DNA from: Alphaproteobacteria bacterium
GTDB lineage: Bacteria > Pseudomonadota > Alphaproteobacteria > RF32 > CAG-239
Direction of reading: 5' to 3'
DNA: 32,344 bases
Assembly: GCA_017939155.1 (NCBI GenBank)
Contig: JAGAZZ010000024.1
Span: 1-32,344, forward strand
Position numbers and translations under genes: made by a program. The notes under the pieces are model-generated. The model saw only the letters and a program-made list of their open reading frames with translations, had not been told where the DNA came from and searched no databases. Shown here one piece after another: positions 16,859 to 24,491 of this stretch (the first letter of the stretch is position 1; the number at the start of each line of letters is the position of its first letter).

Positions 16859-16881
16859 AAAAGTGTTTTGCGTGATAATTC

Positions 16882-16910
16882 TTGACAAAAAAGTTTTTGG
16901 GTGGTATTAA
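16882..16910 (+). promoter_or_regulatory. Strong sigma-70-type promoter of the pseudo-subtilase gene
   Basis: A consensus -35 TTGACA (16882-16887) is followed, after exactly 17 bases, by TATTAA (16905-16910). This is the best promoter in the window. It predicts a transcript starting near 16917 with a leader of about 130 bases before the ATG at 17048. Confidence 0.75.
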
Positions 16911-16915
16911 TGGAT

Positions 16916-17035
16916 ATGAGCTTGGCAAACGCTCGGAATGTCCGCCAAAGGGTTTATTGCCATAACAGTTTTTTACATAGATTTCTTGAAGCGACTTATT
17001 TTGCTTATCGGACAGGCGATATGATAAGTTGTTAG
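16916..17035 (+). CDS. Candidate 39-residue leader peptide (uORF)
   Basis: An open frame of 39 codons fills the leader of the pseudo-subtilase gene: ATG at 16916 (an alternative in-frame ATG at 16910 overlaps the -10 hexamer), TAG at 17033-17035, 12 bases before the main ATG. The peptide begins MSLANARNVRQRVYCHNS and is rich in His, Arg, Phe and Tyr. The ATG lies almost exactly at the predicted transcription start, so it would be read leaderless from this promoter; the only Shine-Dalgarno-like sequence, GGTGG, suits the 16910 start. It is too short for chance to be excluded. If translated, its stop codon next to the AAAGGA site of the main gene could couple the two genes or allow attenuation. 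I see no certain homologue. Confidence 0.4.
   Translation: MSLANARNVRQRVYCHNSFLHRFLEATYFAYRTGDMISC
16923..17029 (+). promoter_or_regulatory. Leader RNA with possible hairpins
   Basis: Within the leader, TTGGC (16922-16926) can pair with GCCAA (about 16944-16948) around the inner stem CGGA/TCCG, and ACTTAT can pair with ATAAGT close to the ribosome binding site of the main gene. This could make start-site access conditional (temperature, ligand or uORF translation). It matches no riboswitch class known to me, and the positions are approximate. Confidence 0.3.
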
Positions 17036-17047
17036 AAAGGAATTGAT

Positions 17048-18430
17048 ATGAGTGAATATCTTGAGTTCTTCCGTGTGGAAGCGAAATCTTTATTAAAAAA
17101 TTTCCGTGATAATGATAAAAATGCGATTGCCAGATGTGCGAAAGTCTTTGGCGAAAGAACAGATTTGTCTTTGATGAATATGCAACACGTTGTGGCAAAA
17201 GAATTTGGTTTTGCTAATTGGAACGAATTGCAGAGTGCTGAGCGTTGGCAGTTGGCGGCGGCTTTGATTGCTGATAAAAACAAAATGTTAAAGACGCCTT
17301 TGGCGGTGGATTATGAAGAGGGTGCCCTTTATCCTTCTTCTGAACGTAGCGTGAGAATAAGAGCTAAACTGGAAAAGAGACCAGGGCTTGATTTGGTCAA
17401 CTTTACTCAAACTTCTCGAAACGGGTTTGTGGATTCATTTTTAAGACTTAATTCTCTTGATATTTCAGAGTGTGATTTGGCAAAAATGGATGTCTTGTCT
17501 GTGACGTATGATGAATATACTATTTGGCCAAAAGAGGCAGATAAATTACCGCAAGGGTTTGACCCGGCTAAATTTATTGAAGAACGGAAAAATCTCGGGC
17601 TTGGGGTGCGGGCGTTGCATAAGCAGGGAATAAATGGGGCGAATCGGGCTGTGGCGGTTATTGATTTATCTATGCTTACGGACCATATTGAATATCATAA
17701 TAACTTAAAAGAGCATGAGATAATTGGTTGTGCGGAGAATCTCCATGGTTTGAATGGCGCGGTATTGGTTTCGGCAATAGCGGGAACAAATTGCGGCGTT
17801 GCGCCTAAGGCAGAGGTGTATTATTTTTCTGCTGACAATAGGGAAAACGGACAGCTTAGTTTGAGATATTATGCCAGAGCGTTAAATAAAATATGCGATT
17901 TGCATATTCAACTTAAAAATGATGGAAAATCCGGTATTGATACGGTTTGCATTTTGTGGGATGTGTCGAGAGAAATTGATGGCGCGGCGGAAATGAAAGC
18001 GGCATTGCAAAGAGCTGAAGAATTGGGGATTTGGGTCAATAGCGGAAATTATCGTTATAGCAATAAATTATGGCGCGCTTTTCGTATACATTGTAAAATA
18101 GGTGGTGATGTTGAAAATCCTGATGACTATGAAGTTATGCCAAATGAGCCGAAGTTTCCTGAAAGTCAGAAAGATTTGTTGCGCTCAATGCTTTGTTTTC
18201 CGGCAGGAGGAAGAACTGTTGCGCAAGCGGATAGGCTGGACGCATATCAGTTTGATGCGCCGGGGTTTTATCTTAATGCGTATGTGTGTGGTTTGTTTGT
18301 GTTGGCAAGAAGTATTTGTCCGACTTTAACGCCGGATGAGTTTTATCGGATTGGTTTGGAAACGGGGGATTTTCGTGATGGAATCGGGGTTATTGTAAAC
18401 CCGCAAAAGCTGATTGACGCTTTAAAATAG
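17048..18430 (+). CDS. Predicted pseudo-subtilase with N-terminal small helical domain
   Basis: A 460-residue protein whose central and C-terminal part (about 185-450) reads as an S8 peptidase fold that has lost catalysis. The Asp segment AVAVIDLS (Asp206), the His segment LHGLNGAVLVSAIAG (His233) followed by CGVAPKAEVYYF, and the oxyanion Asn in NSGN (Asn334) are recognisable. At the serine position, where family members have a G-[TM]-S motif, it reads APGFYLNAYVCGLFVLA, with Phe407; there is no serine from 381 to 421. The N-terminal 65 residues (a LLKNFRDNDKNAI and QHVVAKEFGFANWNELQ pattern) resemble a small domain that occurs at the N terminus of ankyrin and glyoxalase-type proteins. No signal peptide or membrane helix is present, so it is cytoplasmic. 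The start has AAAGGA 7 bases upstream. Function unknown; regulatory binding of peptides is a guess. Confidence 0.7.
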   Translation: MSEYLEFFRVEAKSLLKNFRDNDKNAIARCAKVFGERTDLSLMNMQHVVAKEFGFANWNELQSAERWQLAAALIADKNKMLKTPLAVDYEEGALYPSSERSVRIRAKLEKRPGLDLVNFTQTSRNGFVDSFLRLNSLDISECDLAKMDVLSVTYDEYTIWPKEADKLPQGFDPAKFIEERKNLGLGVRALHKQGINGANRAVAVIDLSMLTDHIEYHNNLKEHEIIGCAENLHGLNGAVLVSAIAGTNCGVAPKAEVYYFSADNRENGQLSLRYYARALNKICDLHIQLKNDGKSGIDTVCILWDVSREIDGAAEMKAALQRAEELGIWVNSGNYRYSNKLWRAFRIHCKIGGDVENPDDYEVMPNEPKFPESQKDLLRSMLCFPAGGRTVAQADRLDAYQFDAPGFYLNAYVCGLFVLARSICPTLTPDEFYRIGLETGDFRDGIGVIVNPQKLIDALK

Positions 18431-18449
18431 TTTAGGTCGTTAAAAAAGG

Positions 18450-18485
18450 AAACCGGCTTCAGAGGTGAAGCCGGTTTAAGTTTTT
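18450..18485. terminator. Bidirectional terminator between the pseudo-subtilase and hsp20 genes
   Basis: AAACCGGCTTC (18450-18460) pairs with GAAGCCGGTTT (18467-18477) around a 6-base loop. T-rich sequence follows on the plus strand and an A-rich stretch precedes it, so it can also serve the convergent hsp20. Confidence 0.85.
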
Positions 18486-18499
18486 GCAAAATGTTTAAG

Positions 18500-18967
18500 T
18501 TAAGATTTTGAAACGTTAATCTTCTTAAACTTTTGCTTTTCTGTTTGGGATTTCGGGATTGAAACGGTTAATACGCCGTTATTATATCCGGCTGTTGCCG
18601 CGTCATAATCCAAATCCCAGGGGAGTTGTATGGTACGTTTGAACATACCATACGAGATTTCAGAAAAATAATTATCTTTAGAATTTTCTTCTACTTCGTT
18701 TTTTTTCTCACCGCTGATACTTAAATAACCATCGGAAGATACCTTTAAATCAATGTCTTTTTCGTTGATTCCGGGGATTTCCGCGGTTACTTTTACCGCA
18801 TCTTTATCTTCAGTTACCTGAATTTTCGGTGATAATTCCGAAATATCAGAATTGGAATTATCCATAAAATTCCAAAAATAATTCATCAGGCTTCTGAAAT
18901 CTGTCGGATTGTGAGAAACGGATAAATCATGATTTTTCTGATTTGTGGAAGTCACCGCATTTCTCAT
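18500..18967 (-). CDS. Hsp20/alpha-crystallin small heat-shock protein
   Basis: An ATP-independent chaperone that holds unfolding proteins. The 155 residues carry the alpha-crystallin domain at about 50-145: it starts at PKIQVTEDKDAVKVTAEIPGINEKDIDLKVS and ends with the signature AGYNNGVLTVSIPK (A-x-x-x-N-G-V-L). A short C-terminal tail ends KKINVSKS, with the I-x-V motif used for oligomer contacts. The start ATG has AGGAG a few bases upstream and lies about 20 bases after a 52-codon ORF on the same strand, with which it is probably cotranscribed. A heat-shock sigma factor promoter was looked for upstream of that ORF, but none was clear. Confidence 0.95.
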   Translation of the reverse strand: MRNAVTSTNQKNHDLSVSHNPTDFRSLMNYFWNFMDNSNSDISELSPKIQVTEDKDAVKVTAEIPGINEKDIDLKVSSDGYLSISGEKKNEVEENSKDNYFSEISYGMFKRTIQLPWDLDYDAATAGYNNGVLTVSIPKSQTEKQKFKKINVSKS

Positions 18968-18986
18968 CTTATTTCTCCTTTTGGAT

Positions 18987-19145
18987 TTATTTCTCTTCTA
19001 CATCCATGATGTCAATTTCATCGATTTCATCGGAGAGCTTGGAGCCGCAGCAGCAGCCGGAATGAGATGAAGAAGATGATGAAGAAGGATTAGAAGAAGT
19101 TGACTTTGATTTTTCATTAGAAAACTTAGACTGAGAATTTTTCAT
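18987..19145 (-). CDS. 52-residue Ser-rich microprotein with Cys cluster
   Basis: A small ORF with a perfect Shine-Dalgarno (GGAGG, 6 bases before the ATG on the minus strand), which makes it a convincing gene although short. The peptide has three parts: a Lys/Ser/Asn-rich start (residues 1-19), a serine run (about 21-27) leading into HSGCCCGS (three adjacent cysteines, residues 31-33), and an acidic tail with DEIDEIDIMDVEEK. No signal peptide is present. The Cys-Cys-Cys patch could bind a metal, carry a lipid or form disulfides. Its stop is about 20 bases before hsp20, so it is probably in the same operon and may serve under protein-folding or redox stress. That role is inference. No homologue is known to me. 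Confidence 0.7.
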   Translation of the reverse strand: MKNSQSKFSNEKSKSTSSNPSSSSSSSHSGCCCGSKLSDEIDEIDIMDVEEK

Positions 19146-19294
19146 ATTTACCTCCAAATTATAAATTGTTGTAATAACCGTTTGTCTTAATTAAATTTTT
19201 GACGTGCAAGTTGAGATTTATTAAGACATAAAATCCGTCTGGCATTTTACGCCTTAAAAGATAATCAGACTTTTTATATTTTTAAGGTAAACTA

Positions 19295-19315
19295 AAGGGC
19301 AGAAGTCCTGCCCTT
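19295..19315 (-). terminator. Hairpin after accA
   Basis: AAGGGCAG (19295-19302) pairs with CTGCCCTT (19308-19315) around a 5-base loop, 5 bases past the accA stop on the minus strand. The following run (TTTAGTTT) is a weak T tract. Confidence 0.65.
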
Positions 19316-19320
19316 AATAT

Positions 19321-20295
19321 CTAAAATTCTGCGGTGATACCCCGACCCATTTTTAAGAACTTTTCAGTTCGTTGTTGTTTGAGTTCTTCAGGGGAGAGGT
19401 TCATCAGCTCTTTTAATTGTTTGAACAAAGCTTCTTTTACGGAAGAATAGGTTTGTTCGGTGTTGCGATGGGCGCCGCCTAAAGGTTCTTTTATGATTTC
19501 ATCAATAATTCCCAGAGCTTTGAGGTCTTGCGCGGTCAGCCTTAAAGCTTCTGTTGCTTCTTTAGTTTTATCGCCGGAACGCCATAAAATTGAAGCGCAC
19601 CCTTCAGGAGAAATTACCGAATATATGGAGTGTTCCAACATCAGGACACGGTTTGCCGTTGCAATGGCGATTGCGCCGCCGGAGCCGCCTTCGCCGATGA
19701 TTAAGGAAATAAGCGGCGTTTTAATCTGCAAACATTTTTCAATTGAGGAAGCGATGGCTTCAGCTTGTCCTCTGGCCTCGGCGTCAACACCGGGGTAAGC
19801 GCCTGCCGTATCAACAAAGCTGATTATTGGTAAATGAAATTTGTCGGCTAAGTCCATCATTCTTTGGGCTTTACGATAGCCTTCCGGTTTTGCCATACCG
19901 AAGTTATATTTTATACGGCTTTCAACATCATTACCTTTTTCTTGTCCGATGACGACAACGGCAATTCCTTCCAATCTGCCGATACCGCAGACCATTGCTT
20001 CATCGTCGGCAAAACGACGGTCACCTGAAAGTAAGGTAAAATCTTCAATGAAAGCGTTTATATAATCTAAACAGTGCGGACGAAGCGGGTGTCTGGCGAT
20101 TTGAGCTTTTTGCCAAGCAGATAAATTCATATAAGTACGGTTTATGTGTTGGCTGAGTTTTCTTTCCAGACGCTTAGTTTCACGCGTGATGTCCATATCT
20201 TCGTCTTTAGCTAAAAGCTTCAAATGCTCGATTTTTTCTTCAATTTCCAATATATCTTTTTCAAAATCAAGCGCTTGAGTGGTAGAATCGTTCAT
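19321..20295 (-). CDS. accA: Acetyl-CoA carboxylase carboxyltransferase alpha subunit
   Basis: With AccD it moves the carboxyl group from carboxybiotin to acetyl-CoA, giving malonyl-CoA for fatty-acid synthesis. The 324-residue length is standard. The N-terminal helical region (DILEIEEKIEHLKLLAKDEDMDITRETKRLERKL) is followed by HPLRPHCLDYINAFIEDFTLLSGDRRFADDEAMVCGIGRL, then the crotonase-fold core with FVDTAGAYPGVDAEARGQAEAIA and GEGGSGGAIAIATANRVLMLEHSIYSVISPEGCASILW, both diagnostic. The start has AAAGGTG 5 bases upstream. accD and accBC are not in the window. It is divergent from the membrane-protein gene at 20499. Confidence 0.98.
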   Translation of the reverse strand: MNDSTTQALDFEKDILEIEEKIEHLKLLAKDEDMDITRETKRLERKLSQHINRTYMNLSAWQKAQIARHPLRPHCLDYINAFIEDFTLLSGDRRFADDEAMVCGIGRLEGIAVVVIGQEKGNDVESRIKYNFGMAKPEGYRKAQRMMDLADKFHLPIISFVDTAGAYPGVDAEARGQAEAIASSIEKCLQIKTPLISLIIGEGGSGGAIAIATANRVLMLEHSIYSVISPEGCASILWRSGDKTKEATEALRLTAQDLKALGIIDEIIKEPLGGAHRNTEQTYSSVKEALFKQLKELMNLSPEELKQQRTEKFLKMGRGITAEF

Positions 20296-20441
20296 TTTTA
20301 CACCTTTGTTATGTTACTCTTTAGAGTGTTCTATAACACAAAATAAAAAAATTTCATCATATTTTTTTTATATATGCATTTAAAGCCGGTAAAACTTTTG
20401 TGCATAATCATAAAAACAGAGGTATTTTTGCTATTTTTTGT

Positions 20442-20472
20442 TTGCAAAATAAGGCGGTTACGTTAGTATAAT
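20442..20472 (+). promoter_or_regulatory. Possible promoter of the 20499 membrane protein and yej genes
   Basis: TTGCAA (20442-20447) and the consensus TATAAT (20467-20472) are 19 bases apart, a little longer than ideal. The AAAGGAG ribosome binding site follows 14 bases after the -10 box. Confidence 0.45.
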
Positions 20473-20498
20473 TAAAAAATCCTTAAAGGAGTATAGTC

Positions 20499-21611
20499 TT
20501 GTTGAATATTTCTTTTTTTATAGCAGGTTTTGCGAGTGTTTTTTGGCTGGTATTCAGTTTTAGATATATAGGAGCGGCCAGTATTGTTGCAGGAAGCGAA
20601 GGGGCTTTGTTGCAAAACATTTCGTGGTGCTTTTTTCCGTTAGCGGTTATTTGGGGAATATTTGCGGTTATAAAAGGATATTATAGCCAAAAAAAGATAT
20701 TTACAATGTTGTATAACTTATCTGAGCAAGGAAAGAAAAGCGCGGAAACGGCTTTAGCAGTCGGGCAGGCTGTTCTTGATGCTGAAGTTGAGCTGAAAAA
20801 CGGTTTTTTATTGCAACAGTTTAATTTGTTGATTTCTGATATAAATGAGATTTTATCGGATATTATTAAGCGTAGCAACTCTGTTTCGAGCACACAACTT
20901 GAACATCTTTGGAGCAGGGCTTCCGGTGGGGAGAGATGGCTGATTGCCAAGACTTTTATTGAGATAATCAATTTTCAGCCGGGGTTTTCTGAACATTTGT
21001 TGCAAAAAGCACAAAAAGATGATATTTTGCGCGGAAGCGTTTTAGAGTTTTGTTCTCGTTATAAAGATATTTGCGGGCTTTTAGATGTTTTTGATAAACA
21101 GAAAATTTTTTGCAATATTGTGGAAAATGGCGCTTTGGGCAAAGTGTTTCAAATTATAACGCCGATTGCGCAGAAATTACGGTTGTCACATAATACGGAA
21201 AAACAGCCGGAACAACGTAGCCAAGCGCCGCGTTTTAGCAGTTCTGATTTTGCTTTAAGCCAAGAACCGATGGCTTTTCCTTCTTTTTTGAGTGATAATC
21301 GTGGTGAAAAAATGGCGGAAGATAAAAAGGATTTGAGTTATTTGCAACCCGAGGAACAACGAATTGCGGAAGATAAAGCTCCGACTTTAGGGCGGGTTAC
21401 GTCTGATTTTTCGCAAACACAATCTGTTTTGCGGCAGATGAAACACCAACAGGGGAATTTATCGGATAAAAAAAGCCCTTTTAAGGAAAGAAAAACTCCG
21501 GTTATTTCTTTAGACGAGCTTGAAAAAGAGATTAATGCTACACCTGAAAACAACTATAATGAATATGCGTATCCTTTTGGAAAATTGTTTGATGATAAAA
21601 ATGATAAATAG
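20499..21611 (+). CDS. Two-helix membrane protein of unknown function, TTG start
   Basis: A 370-residue protein with two N-terminal membrane helices (about residues 4-23 and 39-60) and a large, probably cytoplasmic, remainder: helical to about 225, then Gln/Lys/Glu/Ser-rich and likely disordered. I recognise no catalytic motif. The start is a TTG at 20499 (a second TTG follows at 20502), set 7 bases after the strong site AAAGGAG; no ATG is suitable nearby. The end overlaps the start of yejA, since its TAG lies inside the yejA signal-peptide codons, which suggests coupled translation. It may be an accessory part of the peptide-uptake unit. Linkage is the only evidence for that. Confidence 0.65.
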   Translation: MLNISFFIAGFASVFWLVFSFRYIGAASIVAGSEGALLQNISWCFFPLAVIWGIFAVIKGYYSQKKIFTMLYNLSEQGKKSAETALAVGQAVLDAEVELKNGFLLQQFNLLISDINEILSDIIKRSNSVSSTQLEHLWSRASGGERWLIAKTFIEIINFQPGFSEHLLQKAQKDDILRGSVLEFCSRYKDICGLLDVFDKQKIFCNIVENGALGKVFQIITPIAQKLRLSHNTEKQPEQRSQAPRFSSSDFALSQEPMAFPSFLSDNRGEKMAEDKKDLSYLQPEEQRIAEDKAPTLGRVTSDFSQTQSVLRQMKHQQGNLSDKKSPFKERKTPVISLDELEKEINATPENNYNEYAYPFGKLFDDKNDK

Positions 21612-23418
21612 GTTTTGTGTCTTACTGCTGTTTAGTATGGTTTTGTTATATACTTCTGAGAGCTTTTCGGCAGAAAGTCCTTTGGTTAGCATAAAGGATT
21701 ATATCTCTGTTGGGGATACACCCAAGTATGCGGCGGGATTTAAGAATCTAGATTATGTTAACCCTGAAGCTCCTAAAAAGGGGAGAATTGTTTTGCCGGC
21801 TTACGGGACGTTTGATAATTTTAACCCTTATATATTTAAGGGGACGGCTTCGGCGGAAACGGCAATGTTAACGTTGGACAGTTTAGGGTTTATTCCGGAA
21901 GATGATACGGAAACGGCATATCCGCTGATTGCAGAAAAATTTGAAATTCCTGCGGATAAAAGTTTTATCGGATTTTTTATCAATCCCAACGCGCGTTTTC
22001 ATGACGGTTCGGTTATTACGGCTGATGATGTGGTTTTTAGTTTTAACTCATTGATAAAAAAAGGGTCGCCGGTTTATAAGTTTTATTATGCAGATGTTGA
22101 CAGAGTTGAAAAAGTATCACCTCGCCATGTTCGTTTTTATTTTAAACCAGAAGCCAAGAATAGAGAATTGCCGTTGATTTTGACGTCATTAAAGATTTTT
22201 TCGGCTAAAGATTTTGAACAACGTGAATATGATAAGCCATCGCTTACGGTGCCTTTGGGGAACGGACCATATATGGTTAAGGATTTTGAGGCGGGAAAAT
22301 ATATCACTTTTAAAAGGAATCCGAATTATTGGGCAAAAGATTTGCCGACGCGCAAGGGATTTTTCAATTTTGATGAAATTAAGTATGACTATTATCAAGA
22401 TACAACTGTGACGCTTCAGGCACTTTTTTCGGGAAATATTGATGTGCGGACAGAGTATATTGCCAAATCTTGGGCGACCGGCTATGACAATGAGCTGATT
22501 AAAAGAGGCAAAATCAAGAAACAGGCGGTGGTGCATAACCGACCGGCAACGACACAATTTTTTGCTTTTAATACGCGCAAAGAAAAATTTGCTGATAGGA
22601 AAGTAAGACAAGCTATCGGGTATGCGTTTAATTTCCCCTGGGCAAATAAAAATTTGTTTTATGAACAATATTTGCGTTTGGATAGCTTTTTTGCAAATAC
22701 GCGTTTTGCCGCAAGAGATGTGCCGGATGAAACCGAATTGGAAATTCTTGAAAGTTTGCGGGATTATCTGCCGGAGGAAATTTTTGACCAACCGGTTGAA
22801 AAGGTTTTCAGAGATGATTCTTTGTCTGACAGAGAAAACTTGAAAAAAGCGGTTAAACTTTTGAATGAAGCAGGGTATGATTTTGTTAATGAAAAAATGT
22901 GCAATGTTCAGACCGGAGAGCCGCTTGAGTTTGAGATTGTTATTAATTCGGCTAACGGTAACGCTTTTACACGGGTTTTGCTCCCGTTTATTGAAAACTT
23001 AAGAAAAATTGGCATAAAGGCGACAACACGCGTTTTAGAAATCAATACTTATAAAAACAAACTTGATAAATTTGATTTTGATATAATTATCGGCGGGTAT
23101 GGTGGGCTTTCTATGCCCGGTTCCGAGCAAAAAGATTTGTGGGGAAGCAAGTCTGCGGATGTGTTCGGTTCAAACAATATTATCGGTGTAAAAAATCCGG
23201 CGGTTGATATATTGGTTCAGAAATTGATTGAAACAGAAGACAATGAGCTTTATACGGCTTATGTCAGAGTGCTTGACCGCGTTTTATTGTTTAACCATTA
23301 TGTTATTTTTAATTGGTATACAAATTTTGACAGGATTGCTTATTGGGATAAATTTGCATTTCCGAAAAATAATGCCGGTGTCGGGGTTGATATTCATACT
23401 TGGTGGTTGAAAGATTAG
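21592..23418 (+). CDS. yejA: Peptide ABC transporter substrate-binding protein YejA
   Basis: A periplasmic SBP family 5 (dipeptide/oligopeptide) protein of the YejA type. In E. coli the YejABEF system imports peptides, including microcin C. The 608 residues from this start begin with MIKMINRFCVLLLFSMVLLY, a signal peptide cleaved near SFSAES. Markers of YejA include FKNLDYVNPEAPKKGRIVLPAYGTFDNFNPY after cleavage and the typical ISVGDTPKYAAGF start. The frame extends upstream to 21520, but the ATG at 21592 (or 21601) is the first to give a signal peptide; both overlap the end of the previous gene by 11-20 bases. yejB starts at the very next base after the stop. Confidence 0.9.
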   Translation: MIKMINRFCVLLLFSMVLLYTSESFSAESPLVSIKDYISVGDTPKYAAGFKNLDYVNPEAPKKGRIVLPAYGTFDNFNPYIFKGTASAETAMLTLDSLGFIPEDDTETAYPLIAEKFEIPADKSFIGFFINPNARFHDGSVITADDVVFSFNSLIKKGSPVYKFYYADVDRVEKVSPRHVRFYFKPEAKNRELPLILTSLKIFSAKDFEQREYDKPSLTVPLGNGPYMVKDFEAGKYITFKRNPNYWAKDLPTRKGFFNFDEIKYDYYQDTTVTLQALFSGNIDVRTEYIAKSWATGYDNELIKRGKIKKQAVVHNRPATTQFFAFNTRKEKFADRKVRQAIGYAFNFPWANKNLFYEQYLRLDSFFANTRFAARDVPDETELEILESLRDYLPEEIFDQPVEKVFRDDSLSDRENLKKAVKLLNEAGYDFVNEKMCNVQTGEPLEFEIVINSANGNAFTRVLLPFIENLRKIGIKATTRVLEINTYKNKLDKFDFDIIIGGYGGLSMPGSEQKDLWGSKSADVFGSNNIIGVKNPAVDILVQKLIETEDNELYTAYVRVLDRVLLFNHYVIFNWYTNFDRIAYWDKFAFPKNNAGVGVDIHTWWLKD

Positions 23419-24486
23419 ATGATGCGAGCTTATGTTATAAAAAGACTTTTACTTATTCCTGTGACGTTATTTGGTATTTTGCTGATTAATTTCAGCATTA
23501 TCCAGTTGGCTCCTGGTGGTCCGGTTGAGTATATGCTGGCGCAATATAAAGGGATGAATACATCGGCAACGGGGAATATCAACGCAGGTGTACCAAACTT
23601 GAATGAACAAAAATATCAAGGAGCGAAAGGTGTTCCCGATGATTTGGTTAAAGAACTTGAAAAACAGTTTGGGTTTGACAAGCCGGTTGGTGAGCGTTTT
23701 TTTAAGATGTTAAAAGATTATCTCTCTTTTGATTTCGGTAAAAGCTATTATAAAGACAAAACAGTTTTAGAGCTGATTAAAGAGAGATTGCCGGTTTCTA
23801 TTTCTTTAGGGTTGTGGTCGACGCTTTTGATTTATTTGATTGCTATTCCGCTTGGGATAAAAAAGGCGCGCAAAGACGGGGAAGAGTTTGATGTTGTGAC
23901 GTCGGTGATTATTTTTATCGGCTCGGCGGTTCCGGTGTTTTTGTTTGCGGTGTTATTGATTGTATTGTTTGCAGGCGGGACTTATTTTCAGTTTTTTCCG
24001 CTAAAAGGTTTGACTTCCGACGGGTGGGAAGATTTTACGCTATTGCATAAAATCGGAGATTATTTTTGGCATATTGCTTTGCCGGTGGCGTGTATTGTTA
24101 TTGGCGGAGTGGCGACATTGACGATGCTTACGAAAAATTCTTTTATGGATGAGCTGAGCAAACAGTATGTTTTGACAGCCAGGGCTAAAGGATTGTCCGA
24201 AAAAAGGATTTTGTATCACCATGTTTTTCGTAATGCGATGATGGTGATTATTGCGGGGCTTCCGGCACTCTTGATAAAAATTTTGTTTACCGGGTCGCTT
24301 TTGATAGAGATTGTATTTAGTTTAAACGGTATGGGGTTGTTGGGTTATGAGGCGATTATGACCAGAGATTATCCGGTTGTGTTCGGGACGCTTTATATTT
24401 TTGCTTTGTTGGGGTTAGTGTTGAAGCTTATCAGCGATTTAACGTATTTTTGGGTTGACCCACGGGTTAATTTTGACAAGATATAG
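23419..24486 (+). CDS. yejB: Peptide ABC transporter permease YejB
   Basis: Inner-membrane permease subunit of the Yej peptide importer, cotranscribed with yejA: its first ATG directly follows the yejA TAG, with a second ATG next to it. The 355 residues show an N-terminal helix (about 9-30), a periplasmic region with an EKQFGFDKPVGERF segment, and the BPD-type permease core with about five helices from residue 135 onward. The EAA loop ARAKGLSEKRILYHHVFRNAM (about 258-278), which contacts the ATPase, is intact. The family YejE permease and the YejF ATPase do not follow: the next gene is on the opposite strand, 5 bases away. They may be elsewhere in the genome. Confidence 0.9.
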   Translation: MMRAYVIKRLLLIPVTLFGILLINFSIIQLAPGGPVEYMLAQYKGMNTSATGNINAGVPNLNEQKYQGAKGVPDDLVKELEKQFGFDKPVGERFFKMLKDYLSFDFGKSYYKDKTVLELIKERLPVSISLGLWSTLLIYLIAIPLGIKKARKDGEEFDVVTSVIIFIGSAVPVFLFAVLLIVLFAGGTYFQFFPLKGLTSDGWEDFTLLHKIGDYFWHIALPVACIVIGGVATLTMLTKNSFMDELSKQYVLTARAKGLSEKRILYHHVFRNAMMVIIAGLPALLIKILFTGSLLIEIVFSLNGMGLLGYEAIMTRDYPVVFGTLYIFALLGLVLKLISDLTYFWVDPRVNFDKI

Positions 24487-24491
24487 TTAAA

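Noticed and set aside
22189-22791. Minus-strand ORF of 200 codons opposite yejA
   Set aside because: yejA is certain on the other strand; this frame has a biased basic, Phe/Ile composition and no ribosome binding site.
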